Assembly (NCBI GenBank): GCA_031841125.1
Contig: CM063114.1
Span: 36,911,574 to 36,975,573, forward strand
From: Acanthococcus lagerstroemiae
Taxonomy: Eukaryota > Arthropoda > Insecta > Hemiptera > Eriococcidae
Direction: 5' to 3'
DNA: 64,000 bases
Part shown: piece after piece, positions 10,801 to 22,800 of the stretch
Layout: each line of letters starts with the position of its first letter
How positions within the stretch are numbered: position 1 is the stretch's first letter
Notes under the pieces: model-generated
The model's database searches: none
What the model saw: the letters and a program-made list of their open reading frames with translations, nothing else
What the model was told of the DNA's origin: nothing
Position numbers and translations under genes: made by a program

Positions 10801-13800
10801 ATATTTTAAGTTTCTTCTTGTTAGTTTTCTTGTTACTTTACTTTTAATTCTGTTTGAGTTTCGTTCCCGTTATACTACGTTCCATAGCCAGTTGTGTTCT
10901 GTAGATTTTATTTAATTGCGTCATTGCTGAGGCCAAAGTTTGCGTCTCGTATGTTAGAATTGGGAAGGTACAGGTTTCCAGGACAGTTGCTTTTAGGTTT
11001 ATGGGGAGGCATGATTTGTAAACAGCTTTCATTGCCCAAAAGCTCTTCCAGGCTTTTGAAATTCTACTGGAGATCTCCCTGTCCAACCTATCTTGGAAAG
11101 TTATTTTTTGTCTTAGATCTGTGGTTACTAAAAACGTATTAATCAGTCTTAAAATGGTCTGAAAAGGTCTTTGTATAGTTTTGAAGGGTTGTAATAAAGT
11201 GTCCACTAATCCGAACGAATCTTGATTAGCGTCATCACAACAACCCCGAAAGGTGTGTACATTGTCTTGATGAGCTTCAACAATTCTTACAGAGTCTGAC
11301 AGTGTCTCTATGAGTCTCAGCCTTGTCGTGATGAATCCTTATGAAGTCTTCATCTTAATAAATGGTTGTATACTTTTGAAGAGTCTGAGCACAGCTTTAA
11401 CTCAAACTCAGCTAGTCATAACGAATTCTCAACAAATCTTAACTATCTTAATAGGGTCCTAATATGTTTTAAAAGTTGTGGAGGCATACAACTGTAAACA
11501 GAGTTCCAGTGAGTCTTAGCGTCTCTGAAACGTGTTTGGAAGAGTTTGGTCGAGTTTAAACATGTTAACGACTCTTGAAAGAGTCTTTATGTAGTCATGA
11601 GTAACCTAATTAAGTTTGAACAGCATCTTGACAGGTTCAAACAAGTTTAAGCAGAGTCTGCGTCAGTCTTAACGAAGTCCTTATGCATTTATTTTGTTAT
11701 AAGGTGTTGTAGCAAGGAATGCTTGAGGAACAATGTAACACTGAAGTACATCATAATCAATATGAAAGCTAAAAACTAGGCAATCCTCAACATCAAGAAA
11801 CGGGTCAAAAATTCAAAATAAAGAATGAGTTCAAAAAATCAGTCATACGAGAAAAAAAAAAGTCTTAACGATCCATTATATTGGAGAGTCTTAACGAAGC
11901 ATAAAGGTATTTTAATAAGGCTTGGGTAATTCTAAAAAATTCGTTGCACAGTGTTACAGAGTTTTGAAGAGCCTTCGAAGTGCTGAGTGAGTTCACAAGT
12001 CCTCACAGAATCTTTACGAATTCCTGAGTCTTGATGAATCTTAACGGGTCCTCGGTCTAGCATAGTAAGCAAATGCTTTCTTTGCTTATTGTCTAAACTC
12101 GTCTTCAAAATGAAATCGAGAACGGCAGTATTACTTGCTATTCCTCGGAAAAGTCCATTTCGCGCTTCCTAATACAAATTTGACGAATCAAGCTAGGCAA
12201 TTCTATCACTTATGTAGATGGGGGTGACCAAGTTGATAAAAATCACTCTTGCGTACGCAGACAATTCATGCTCGAAGTATTAATTCTAATTAACGGTTTT
12301 CATGATTTTTAAATTTCTTACGTGTAATATTGTCTGATCGCTAATGAACTTCGAACCGTCTGATATCGTGACTGGGAAAGCAGTGCAATTGAAAATGAAA
12401 CCAATTTCATTTCTCGTCACTAATTGAACAAAAATAGGAACTGGAAACCGAAAATCCCCCAAACGTTTCATAAACTATTTCTTAGCCAGTGTGAGTGTCA
12501 GCACATTCTTTTATTGATGACCCAAAGATTTGGAAGATCATGAAGTTGACCTAATTTCCAGTTGATTTGAATTATCGCATATGATGTCGGCACGGGACAC
12601 TCGTACGATGATGTACATCCGGTCTCTAGTGGTAAAAATTGAGTTTATAATGTCTCAGCAATTTTTACTTAATGTTATTGGTGTCCGAGCTGATCTGTTA
12701 TATTCAGTAGCTGGGAGAACGTAGTTGTGAATCGATGACGTTCATTTGTGACCTTGCCTTCGAAGAGAAAGCATTCAAGTCTATTCCGACTTATGAAATT
12801 TTTGGATGCGTAATTACAGCTGAGTTATCATGAGTCTTATTTCAGTGTGGCATGGTGGCCAGAACGTGGTGAACTTTGAAAAGTGAATATATGTGTACGC
12901 ATTCGTTTGTTGAAGAGTCCTTAGTTTTTCGTAAATTATTGTGAGAAAGTTAACGGGGGAGGGTGTCGGAAAATATCGTAACATTGCATCAGAGAAGAAG
13001 GAAATCGGGCTTAGTTTTGAAGAAAAAATTTCAGTTGCGATAAAGTTCGGCGTTTCTAACCGACAAGATGCTTGATCGTATCGAAAAAAACTTTACCTGG
13101 TTATAGCTCTTGATGTGGACATCAAAACTTGAAGGGGTAACATGTTGTTTCTTTCAGGAAATTGAAGCAGCGAATCTATCTCGTAGAATGACCGATAATT
13201 TTGTCTTGCGTTTTTACTTCGTAAGAATATCCTGAACCTAAGTTGAAATCCCAAATCCCATAGATTTTTTTCTTTAAATGAAAATTTGTCTTACGATGAT
13301 GTTCAATTCCATCTCTGGATAGAGTTATAGTGACAGATCGTAGAAGGAGGGGGATTAAGCCTCTGATTTCTGATATATGTTAAACATGTCATCGATTTTC
13401 CAAAAAGGGAAATACGTTTTAAGCGAAAATGGAATTGGGTGAGGAATTTCAGAAAGCCTTAAGAGAGGGGTGTAAGCCACCGTTCAACTCGACTACTGAG
13501 ATACCGTCTCTCTGTGACCCTTTACAAGTGCCCCTTTGTTTTTTTCTCTGTAATTCTCTTCAACTCTTTTTTACTAAAGATTGGTGCTGTTTTCAGATCG
13601 TTTTGCTTCATTTTGATACTTATTGGTCGACCTGTTTTTTGTTCCCGAAAGCTGTGCCTGTCTGTCTACCATCAGTCCTAATTCGAGAAATACATTTTAT
13701 CACCATCCTTTCTAATTAATTTTGTACCTGGTGGTAGAAAACACAGATCGCCGTTTCAAACACATCACATTTTGCCTGATTTGACCCTGTTTTAGTTGTT

Positions 13801-16800
13801 GGTAATCTATTTTTTGTTCTTGAGGGCTGTATTATCTACCTACCATTGGTCCTGACCCGCGTATGTTTTTTTTTTTTTTTTTTTTTTTTTTTTGCACGGA
13901 GTCACCATCTTTTCAGATCCTTGGAGTCGGCAATCTATTATACATGTACTCCAATTGTGTTGTAGTTTTTTCGCTTACAAGAAAAGTCATTCATATGAAA
14001 CACCCACGTGGATGAACAAGTAGAGAGGGACAAGCAGAACGTCAGTCTAGTAGTCAATCGGAAAACTAGCCCGTACTCCCGCCATTGCTCATTTTGACCC
14101 AATTTTGCGTTTGAAGCAGTGCCAGTCGAATAACCCCAGCTGCCTGTACATCTATCCAGTGATTGAAAAGGGTTTGTTGACTGTGTCTCATATTCATAGT
14201 TCCTTCAAGACTAAGAGTTACTTTGGCCGATTTCTCCGTGTCGGATGAGTTGCCTAGTTACTAGTTGAGAGCTGTTTAACTCGACTGATATATTCTACGC
14301 AACCTCGGATCATTTTCATGTAAATTTATGTACGTCATTTGGAAACGGTCTTCAGTCCGCTTTCGAATCGTTAACCCGAGGTCTCCATTAGGAGGCTTAT
14401 GGTAGCCTATTTTCCTATCTTGACGAATGTATGTAGGTTAGGGATGGTCGATACAAACGGACAGAATGGTAGGAATAGAATCTGAGCCGATAATTTTCGC
14501 TGAATGGAACTATATTTGATGATGGTGGGGTGTATAGCGGTGCACGCACGCTAAATTGGTCACGGGACACCGCACCCCCTCACTTGGAATTACCCTGATT
14601 GGGCTTGCGTCAGGATAGGGGGAAACGCTTTGAGGTACGCAACTCTTCTCTCCTATTTCTCCTCTCGCGGCAGCGAATCTACAGCGTCTTATTCTACTTC
14701 ACTGTCGAGTTGCGCCAGATCTTCTTCTTCTTCTGTGGGTGGCAGCAGCGACATCGTCGTTGTCGTTGGTGTTTGTGGGCTGGCGAGAGCCAGCATTGGG
14801 TCTGTGACCGTTGCCTTTGTCTTGCCACTCCATGTTCATCTTGCAGCTCAGTGTCTTCTTGACAAAGGCAGCTAAATGGAACCATATTAAGTGGAACCAA
14901 ACGCTGGGAACGGTCCTTCATTAATGAAGAAATGTCAGTTTTTATGGAACTTTGATAATTATCTAATGGTAAATAAAGGGAATGCATCAGTTAACGGAAT
15001 GGAAATGAAGCAATTAGAGGTGAAAGGTTTGAAACGGAACTGAAGATCAATTAGGAATAATTAAGAGGAACGGAACGAGAGTCTAACCTGTTTGGTTCGA
15101 CCATTTCTGGGTAGGATTGTCGCTGAACAGGCAGACTGACAGGCATATGTGTTGGATAGATAGATAAATAGATTGATAGGTTGATAGATGTATGGATACA
15201 TGGATAGATAGCCAGGCGAAACGCGAATTAGATAACCTATCGAAGAAACTCTGCTCTTTCCCCTCCCCCAGCTGATGAAATTGATATAGTTTCAACAGGA
15301 ATAACTTGTTCCATCTGTCTGTATTCCTCTGTCCAGTTGTGGTGTCTGTTGACTGTGTCTTAACCCCTTCAAGAGTGATTGATACTGCAGTTGACATCTC
15401 TGTGTCTGTCAAGTTGACTAGCTGTTGGATGATTCGTTTCATCTATGTGTGTTTCTGCCGAATTGTGAAGCGTATTTAGCTGTGTCTTGTGGCATTTTTT
15501 CATGAACGACTCAGAGACAGGATGTTCACGAAGAAATGCCGACGTATATCCCCGGTCGCACCTTCCTGCATTACGACCGGAGGACGTGCTTCGATTGAAA
15601 TATTGGCATAAGTGACCGACCAAGAAAAGCTCAGAATGTCCGAGGAAGTATCCCGACTAGCTCACAAGAGACCTCTGAGGCGTGGTAGTGTCAGGGAAAG
15701 GAAAGTGGTTACCCAGATCACATGTTGAGTTGTTTCAAGTTCCAGAACGAAAACTTAAAAGAAAAACGAAAAGCTTACGGTCTCACCTTCTCCTGCAAGT
15801 TGCCATGCCCCCCCCCCACTCACCCACAAAAAGAACCTTACATTAACATAATAACACCTTTATTCAAAAGAAAATGTAAGAATTGGAAAACACTCTGCGG
15901 AATGAAGCGACCTACATGGCGGTGGTGACAATAGATAAAATATCCGCGTATTCGAATGTAAAGCACTTCTAAATTCCGGGGGGGGGGGCAGAAAGCGCAC
16001 AGATCCGCGAATACGGCAGTTTGATAAAATGATCCAAAATAACACAACGAGAAAAAAAATTTAATTGTATAAGGAAGCTGTACTGAAAGAAAAAGCTTAA
16101 ACACAACTCAAAATGTACGTATGAAATGTCACCAAGCGCAAGAAAACGAGTACCGTTATATCGGGTAGTTTGCCCGTGGAAAACGAAGGAAAGATTAGGA
16201 ATTAGGAGGAAGAACAGCAAGGAGGTGGAAATGCATTGACATCATTCCACATGTAGATTTTAGTCTGCATGCGGAATGAGAAGGGAAAGGGGGAGAGGAA
16301 TCGTGCGTTCATATGATATCAATTTAGTTTAACTGCGATGTTCTCGTTGTACCATGCAACAGTCTTAACTCCTTCAGTTCAAGCGTAACAGATACTACAG
16401 TTGACATATCCGTGTTTGTTAAGTTATCTAGCTGTTGGATAACTCATTTCATCTGTGTTTGTCCAGTGAAGAAGCATATTTGTTAATTGTGTCTTAACCT
16501 CTTCAAGAGTGATGGATACTACGGTTGACATCTCCGTGTTTGTTAAAAGTTGCCTAGTTGTTAGATAACTTGTTTCATCCGTGTTTCTCTGTCCAGTAAA
16601 GAAGGGTATTTGTTAACTGCGGCTTAACCCCAGTGATTGATACTGTAGTTGAACTCTCTGTGTTTGTTGAGTTGCCTAGTTATTAGATAACTCGTTTCAT
16701 CTATCTGTGTTTCTGTCCAGCTGTGAAGCGTGTTGAATGGTATCTTAACCTGTTCAGTTTGAGTGATGGATACTACAGTTGACATCTCCGTGTTTGTTAA

Positions 16801-19800
16801 GTTGCCTAGTTGTTAGATAACTCGTTTCATCCGTGTTTCTCTGTCCAGTAAAGAAGGGTATTTAACTGCGTCTTCACCCCTTCAAGAGTGATTGATACTG
16901 TAGTTGAACTCTCTGTTTGTTGAGTTGCCTAGTTATTAGATAACTCGTTTCATCTATCTGTGTTTCTGTCCAGCTGTGAAGTGTGTTGAACGGTGTCTTA
17001 TAGTGCCGAAAACTATTCATTGTGCCGTGCAGTGCAAGCGTTGTCACAATCTTATAGTATTTTGAAATTTACATAGTGTAAAACGTATAGTGCTCAAATT
17101 TTTTGATTTTGGGGTGGTACTCAGAATTTTCCTGTGTGGTGCACTTGACCACTCAACACACAATACTTTCTGGCCCTGGTGTCTTAACCCCTTCAGTTCG
17201 AGTGACAGATACTACAGTTGACATCCCCGTGTTTGTTAAGTTGCCTAGCTGTTAGATAACTCGTTTCATCTGTGTTTTTCTGTCCAGTGAAGAAGTGTAT
17301 TTGTTACCTGTGTCTTAACCCCTTCAAGAGTGATTGATACTGCAGTTGACATCTCAATGTTTGTTAAGTTGTCTATCTATTAGAGAAAAGGTGATCAACT
17401 TGAACCAATACACCCTGTGTTGACGTCGGAACCATTTTTTTCCGTATAATTCTTCAGCATAGCATTTGGAAAGGGTCTCTCTTGAGTTCGCCACCACGAG
17501 GTCTAGCTGCGAGATTATTGCTTATGTAGTTTTTTGTTTTATATTCTCCTTAAATACTTGTACGAGCGTGAATGTATGTGTATGCTGGTGTCAGAGTCAT
17601 GAGCCAGTAATGAGTTTGGTTTTCAATGATAGATCAAAATACAGTGAACTAAGCACTGGTTGATAGTTGCGTTTGTGCAATTTGTGTTACACTTTTGCTT
17701 TGCTTGCACCATACCGCTGCCGTGAAAATTTGATGGCTGAAAGTTTATGTCGCTGAAATGATTTATATTACTTCGGAAACGCTTCTCACTGCAACCATTG
17801 TTGATTTCCTTTTCTGCTCGGTTGAAGTCAAGAACGAGCTTTTCTTGCGACAGACTGACCGAATTGGTCGGTGAAAGGTCACGTCCCTAACCGATTTTAT
17901 TAATTGCCATGAAATCCGTACGCACGATCTTCTCGTTTGAGAAATTGCTTGCGAGTGAAACGCGGAAGCGAACCAGTTGGTTTATCGAATTTCCTAGCAC
18001 CTTCTATCAGTCCGATCATTGTCTCGGTATTGTAAAGTTCGCGTAACTTGTACCATGCACATGTGTCAATACGTCGGCTGTTTTGCACACGTGATAATGT
18101 ACTTTATAATAATGTTCGGAATAAAAAAAAAATTAACGTAATCCGCCGACATTATTTGAACAATTTGAAATGAATGTACGTAAGTGCTCGGAAGTTCACG
18201 AATAGAAAAAGGCACCGTTAATTGCAGATTGATGGAGACGTCATGTTCTTCAAATGTTCAAATTCAAATAATCGATATCGATGGAAATCGAATCCTGTCG
18301 TATGCAGTTCACTCGGGTGTTGTTTTCACGTGCCAATAACTAGAAGTTCCAACTGGTCAATTAACGTAAACTGATAACGGAATTGAGAATTTGGAATTTC
18401 TAGGGGGGAGCGTTGTATCTTAACATGTATTGTACTGAGTTGCAGAAGACTTCGAAATTTTCTCATTTATTGCGATTTTTACACCACCGAACTAAAATGT
18501 GATTATGTATTTTCTAATAGGGCTTTAATTAAAGCTTGCACGCAAGGAAACGTTACTGCCGTGAGAAAACTGTTGAAACAAGGTATCAGCGTAAATGAAA
18601 CATCGGAAGAAGGCGAAAGTTTGTTATCATTGGCTTGTTCGGCTGGCTATTACGAATTAGCGCAGGTTAGTTGCCAACGGTTAACCAGCAATGACGTCAC
18701 ACGAGCACGATAATTCGCGTACAGTTTCAACGTTCTTTCACTTTTTCGTTGTTTTTTTCTTTTTCGAAATGTAAAATCATTTTTTGCCATATAATTTTCT
18801 TGTAACGTAACACACTGAAATGAGAAGATAATTCCAAATGTAATGTACAGAAAATTTGTATTAATATTTTCATAACGTTTGAAAGAATTTTGGTATTCAA
18901 GTAACTGAATTTATACGGACTCGAATTTGCTCAAATGTTCCCGTTTGACGTATGACATCAATCGCGAACACGTCGTTGGGCGAATTACGGCCGACATAAT
19001 CCGAGACTTGATTCCGAGCTCGAGTAACTGAATTGCAACACGGACCCAAAATGGGAATTGTGCAACGGAAAAGTGGAAGATAGACTTGTGAACCAAGTCT
19101 GGACTCTGGAGCCTGTGTGCGATTCCAAATCATGAACTATTCGTGATCCGAATCTGGAGCCCGACTTGTGAATCAAGTCTGGAGCCTGCGTGCGATTTCA
19201 AATCGTAAACTCTTCATGATCCGCGGCTGGAGCCCGGTGTGCGATTCGAAACCACGAACTCGTGATGATGAAAGAAACAGTCTGCACCGGTGTTCGGAGT
19301 CTAGATTCTAGAACGTTCGTTTATTCCACCAGGTCCTGTTAGCGATGCACGCTAGCGTCGAAGATCGAGGTTCGAAGGGAGACTGCACCCCATTGATGGA
19401 AGCTTCGTCCGCCGGCTTCGTTGACATCGTCAGGCTACTGTTGGCTCACGGAGCCGACGTGAACGCCCAGTCGGCAACGGGTAAATCGAGATTACGTTTA
19501 TTCTTTCATTTGCGGGCGGGATCTCGTAACCCGAATGACAGCTGCCTTCCCAGGCTTTTGAGGGGCTGGGAAATCCCGCCTGCGGTCTCGTTCGAATAGT
19601 AAGGTCAACGATTTCACTATTACGTATGGTAAACTCATAAAATACATTTACAGGTAACACCCCGTTGATGTACGCTTGTGCTGGCGGACACGTTCAGACG
19701 GTTCGGGTGCTGTTGGACGCCGGTGCAAATGTAGAAGATCACAACGAGAATGGACATACGCCGCTAATGGAAGCCGCCAGTGCCGGTCACGTCGAAGTAG

Positions 19801-22800
19801 CCAAGGTATCGTCAACTTTTCCAGTAGAAACCTCTCGAGGTTATTTGTACGTTTTCGTGTAATCAAACGTTTTATTTTGGTGTTTCGTACAGATGCTGCT
19901 GAAGCACGGGGCTGGTATCAATACTCATTCGAACGAGTTCAAGGAATCGGCTCTCACGCTAGCTTGTTATAAAGGTCATCTAGATATGGTCAATTTTCTG
20001 TTACAAGCCGGTGCCGATCAGGTATGTTAATGCGAATGATCGTGTCGAGTAGCTGGACTCACCTTGCATGGAATTCGGCACGAGATTCTAACGTGTGGTT
20101 TCGCTTTCACAGGAACATAAGACCGATGAAATGCACACAGCCCTGATGGAAGCGTCGATGGACGGCCATGTTGAAGTTGCCAAATTACTGCTTGATTCCG
20201 GTGCCCAGGTGAGGAACAAACAAGGGTTTCAAGATGAACTCCGTATTTTTTATATAGAAGTGATCAGTGTCTCGAATAGCTTTGAGTGTTTAATATTCAG
20301 CGTAATGTGACCCAATCCGGCAGAATACATGTGGAGCTCTACTCCCTCTTATTTCGTCGTCAACGGGACGAATGTCAGTCTCGATATATTAAAATTCTTG
20401 CCTACCCCCGCACATGCCTAGGCCAACTGACCGAAACCATTAAATTACCTTCCTGCGGAATCAGAAAATTTGTCAAGGCAAATCCGTTACCCTAAGATCC
20501 AATCAAACCGAAAAACAGGTGACTATACAGACGTGTAGAGTAATGGGTGTCGGATATAGGCCCTGCCCCTCCCCCCACCCCTAAAAACGCATGCCAGTCG
20601 GGATGCCCATTCAAAGGAAAGAAAGAATTTCGCCAGCCCGCGTGACAAGTTGATAGATAGAGAAGAAGGAGATGCTTAGTCAGTTATCCCATCAAATAGA
20701 CTCAGCTCCTGCGCCTTTCCTTTCTCCAAGTAAACGGCCAGATGGGTGGCCGCCTCGAAAACTCTGAACAGTTACAGTAACGAATCTGTCACAAGTTTCA
20801 AACAGACCGCGTGACAGGCAGCATCCCGTTGAGCAGATGAGTAGACACCAGACTGAGAGACAGATGAATGGACAGTTGTGGTTGTGTTCAGATAATGAAG
20901 ATGTACATTTACAATGAACCGATTGCGAAATCCGAAATAATTTACATTTTACAGTTGACCGAAGGCGAAATTTGAAATAAGCATTTTGCGAATTTTTGAA
21001 AATAAATCGCCTTTCAGTGAACGATGAACTTGGTCTCCGTCGTCTCCTAGAAAGTTCGAAACTAATCTGGAATCAATGACCTGAGAGCTAAATTCTACAT
21101 TTTCTCTTCTGTTTCATAATTACTTCTCATGGCGAGGACCGAAGAAAAACCGTGACTGAGAACCCCGGTCGTCTATCTTTGTTGATCTGAAAATAGAGTC
21201 GAGGTACAAGATCCATAATCTCTGTTCACTCTTCTACCTCCCTTTCCGGAAACGTGATGATACGAGAACCTGCGTTTGTCAGTGTCGGCTTGTCATTTAT
21301 TGGGTATTTTTGTCTTCCTTTGCATCTCTGTATCCATAAGATGCGGGATCCCAGAACCGTAATCTTCCTTCTTTGCCCTCTGACCCCTTTGAGAGAAGTG
21401 AATAGGTGGAAATAGAACCATTGTCTGACCGACACGGTGTCGCTCTAGCTCTGGGCTTGTCTACCTACCTGTTCGTTTGTGTTCCAGTTTTGTTGAGCAA
21501 GCCGGAAATTGGCTACAGTATTCGTTAAAAAGAATAGAAAAAACACAGTTTAGGTGTGTGGCTTATTTTTAAAATTGAAGGGGTTTCAAGACCTCAGAAA
21601 AACAATTCATTTTCTCTTCAAATGTGACAGCAAATTTTTATTTAGAAATTTTGCTGAGGGTGACTATGGATTGTATAGTGACAAGACAACTACTTACAAA
21701 ACTTTTTATGACTTATCTTCCGTATTGAAGGGACTAAATGCGTTTGGAAATTTGAATCATAAACTTTGAGCAATAATTTCAATCACGTGGATTAACAATT
21801 GTGTGAATTAAAACTTCTATAGCCGCTTCAATATTGAAGATGGGTAGCAAAGAGCGTTTGTAGTCTTTCTGTCCAAAATCCATATCAATCCTTGAGAACT
21901 TATGAAAAAGGATTTTGCTCGGCAGAATTTTGTTCCTAAATTTTAGGAATTCAGCAAAATGTTATAATTGTCTAATTTTGGTAAAAATTTTCATTGATAA
22001 CAATAACTGCATTTAATTCTTTCGAGGGTGGAAACGGAAAATATTTTTAAAATGCATCAATAACTGTGAGCGCTCTGGGATATCTGTCTTTAGTATTGAA
22101 GGGGCTACCGTAAGATGAAGTCATGTGCTTAATATTTTCACTCATAATTTATGGCTCAGAACCAGAGCCGGTGTAAAGGGTGTGGGGGTGCCAACCTCCC
22201 CAGTCATTTTTTATTCGGCGATTTTGGCAACATTTTGGAAATGGATATTTCTTTGACACACCGATTTCACAGTTCATCCAACAAGTCAAAAGTCAATAGC
22301 TTTTTAGTTTTTTTTTTGTTTTCTTTTTTGCTTTGATACTTGGGAAAATCCAACAGATCTAAAGTTTTTTTTTTTATTTTTCTTTCTTTGATACTTGGGA
22401 ATTTTGAGTTGAATCAGTTGAGACTTTCACGCCCCCCACCCTCTCGCCATGAAACACTCTTCGGCACGTCCCTGCTCGGAACATCAAACTTGTGTAACCC
22501 CTGCAGTATCGTGAATAAGTACCATTATGTAAGTTCTGTCGTGTTTCACTGTACTATCCACTGCCGCTAGTGAAATTAATTACAAAGAGTGGATTGGTCA
22601 TCGAATCAATTGTATACTGTAATTATCCTGTTTTATGAATTGTCTGTCCAACCCCTTTAACCTTGAGGGTGTGCCATGTATGTACCGGAAGTTGTTCTTC
22701 TTGATGATTCCTTTTGCATGTTTCCAGCTTGTATTTCGAAACTGAGACACTCCGAATCAGGAGTCAGAACAAGCATCCGCATTCGCCGTCGTTTTATCCG

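Larger units (their letters stand above)
8330..12070 (+). repeat. Degenerate short tandem repeat field based on GAGTCTTAAC
   Basis: Across about 3.7 kb, words such as AGTCTTAAC, GAGTCTTGA and AGTCTTAAT recur every 10-40 bases in the plus orientation, with diverged spacers. Repeats are too eroded to define one period by eye, but the motif density is far above neighbouring DNA. The array is interrupted by a MITE and an RTE LINE fragment and resumes after them, so the array is older than those insertions or has expanded around them. Weak motif matches recur at about 28110-28350. Confidence 0.65.
7841..18520 (+). other. mask intron 3, 10.7 kb, repeat-rich
   Basis: The largest intron, separating the N-terminal exons from the first ankyrin exon. 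It holds a degenerate GAGTCTTAAC-type tandem field (about 8.3-12.1 kb), a CpG-rich MITE (9.1-9.45 kb), an RTE 3' fragment (10.56-11.12 kb), a 28-base T run (13866-13893), a dispersed repeat (14.52-14.63 kb), a GATA microsatellite (15.15-15.21 kb) and a 125-bp satellite (15.3-17.4 kb). The segments 12100-14500 and 17400-18500 look unique and I recognise nothing in them. Confidence 0.8.

Noticed and set aside
15838..16220. Overlapping antisense frames of 61-88 codons rich in Phe/Leu/Pro
   Set aside because: They cross C and G homopolymer runs in DNA that interrupts the satellite and have no motif.
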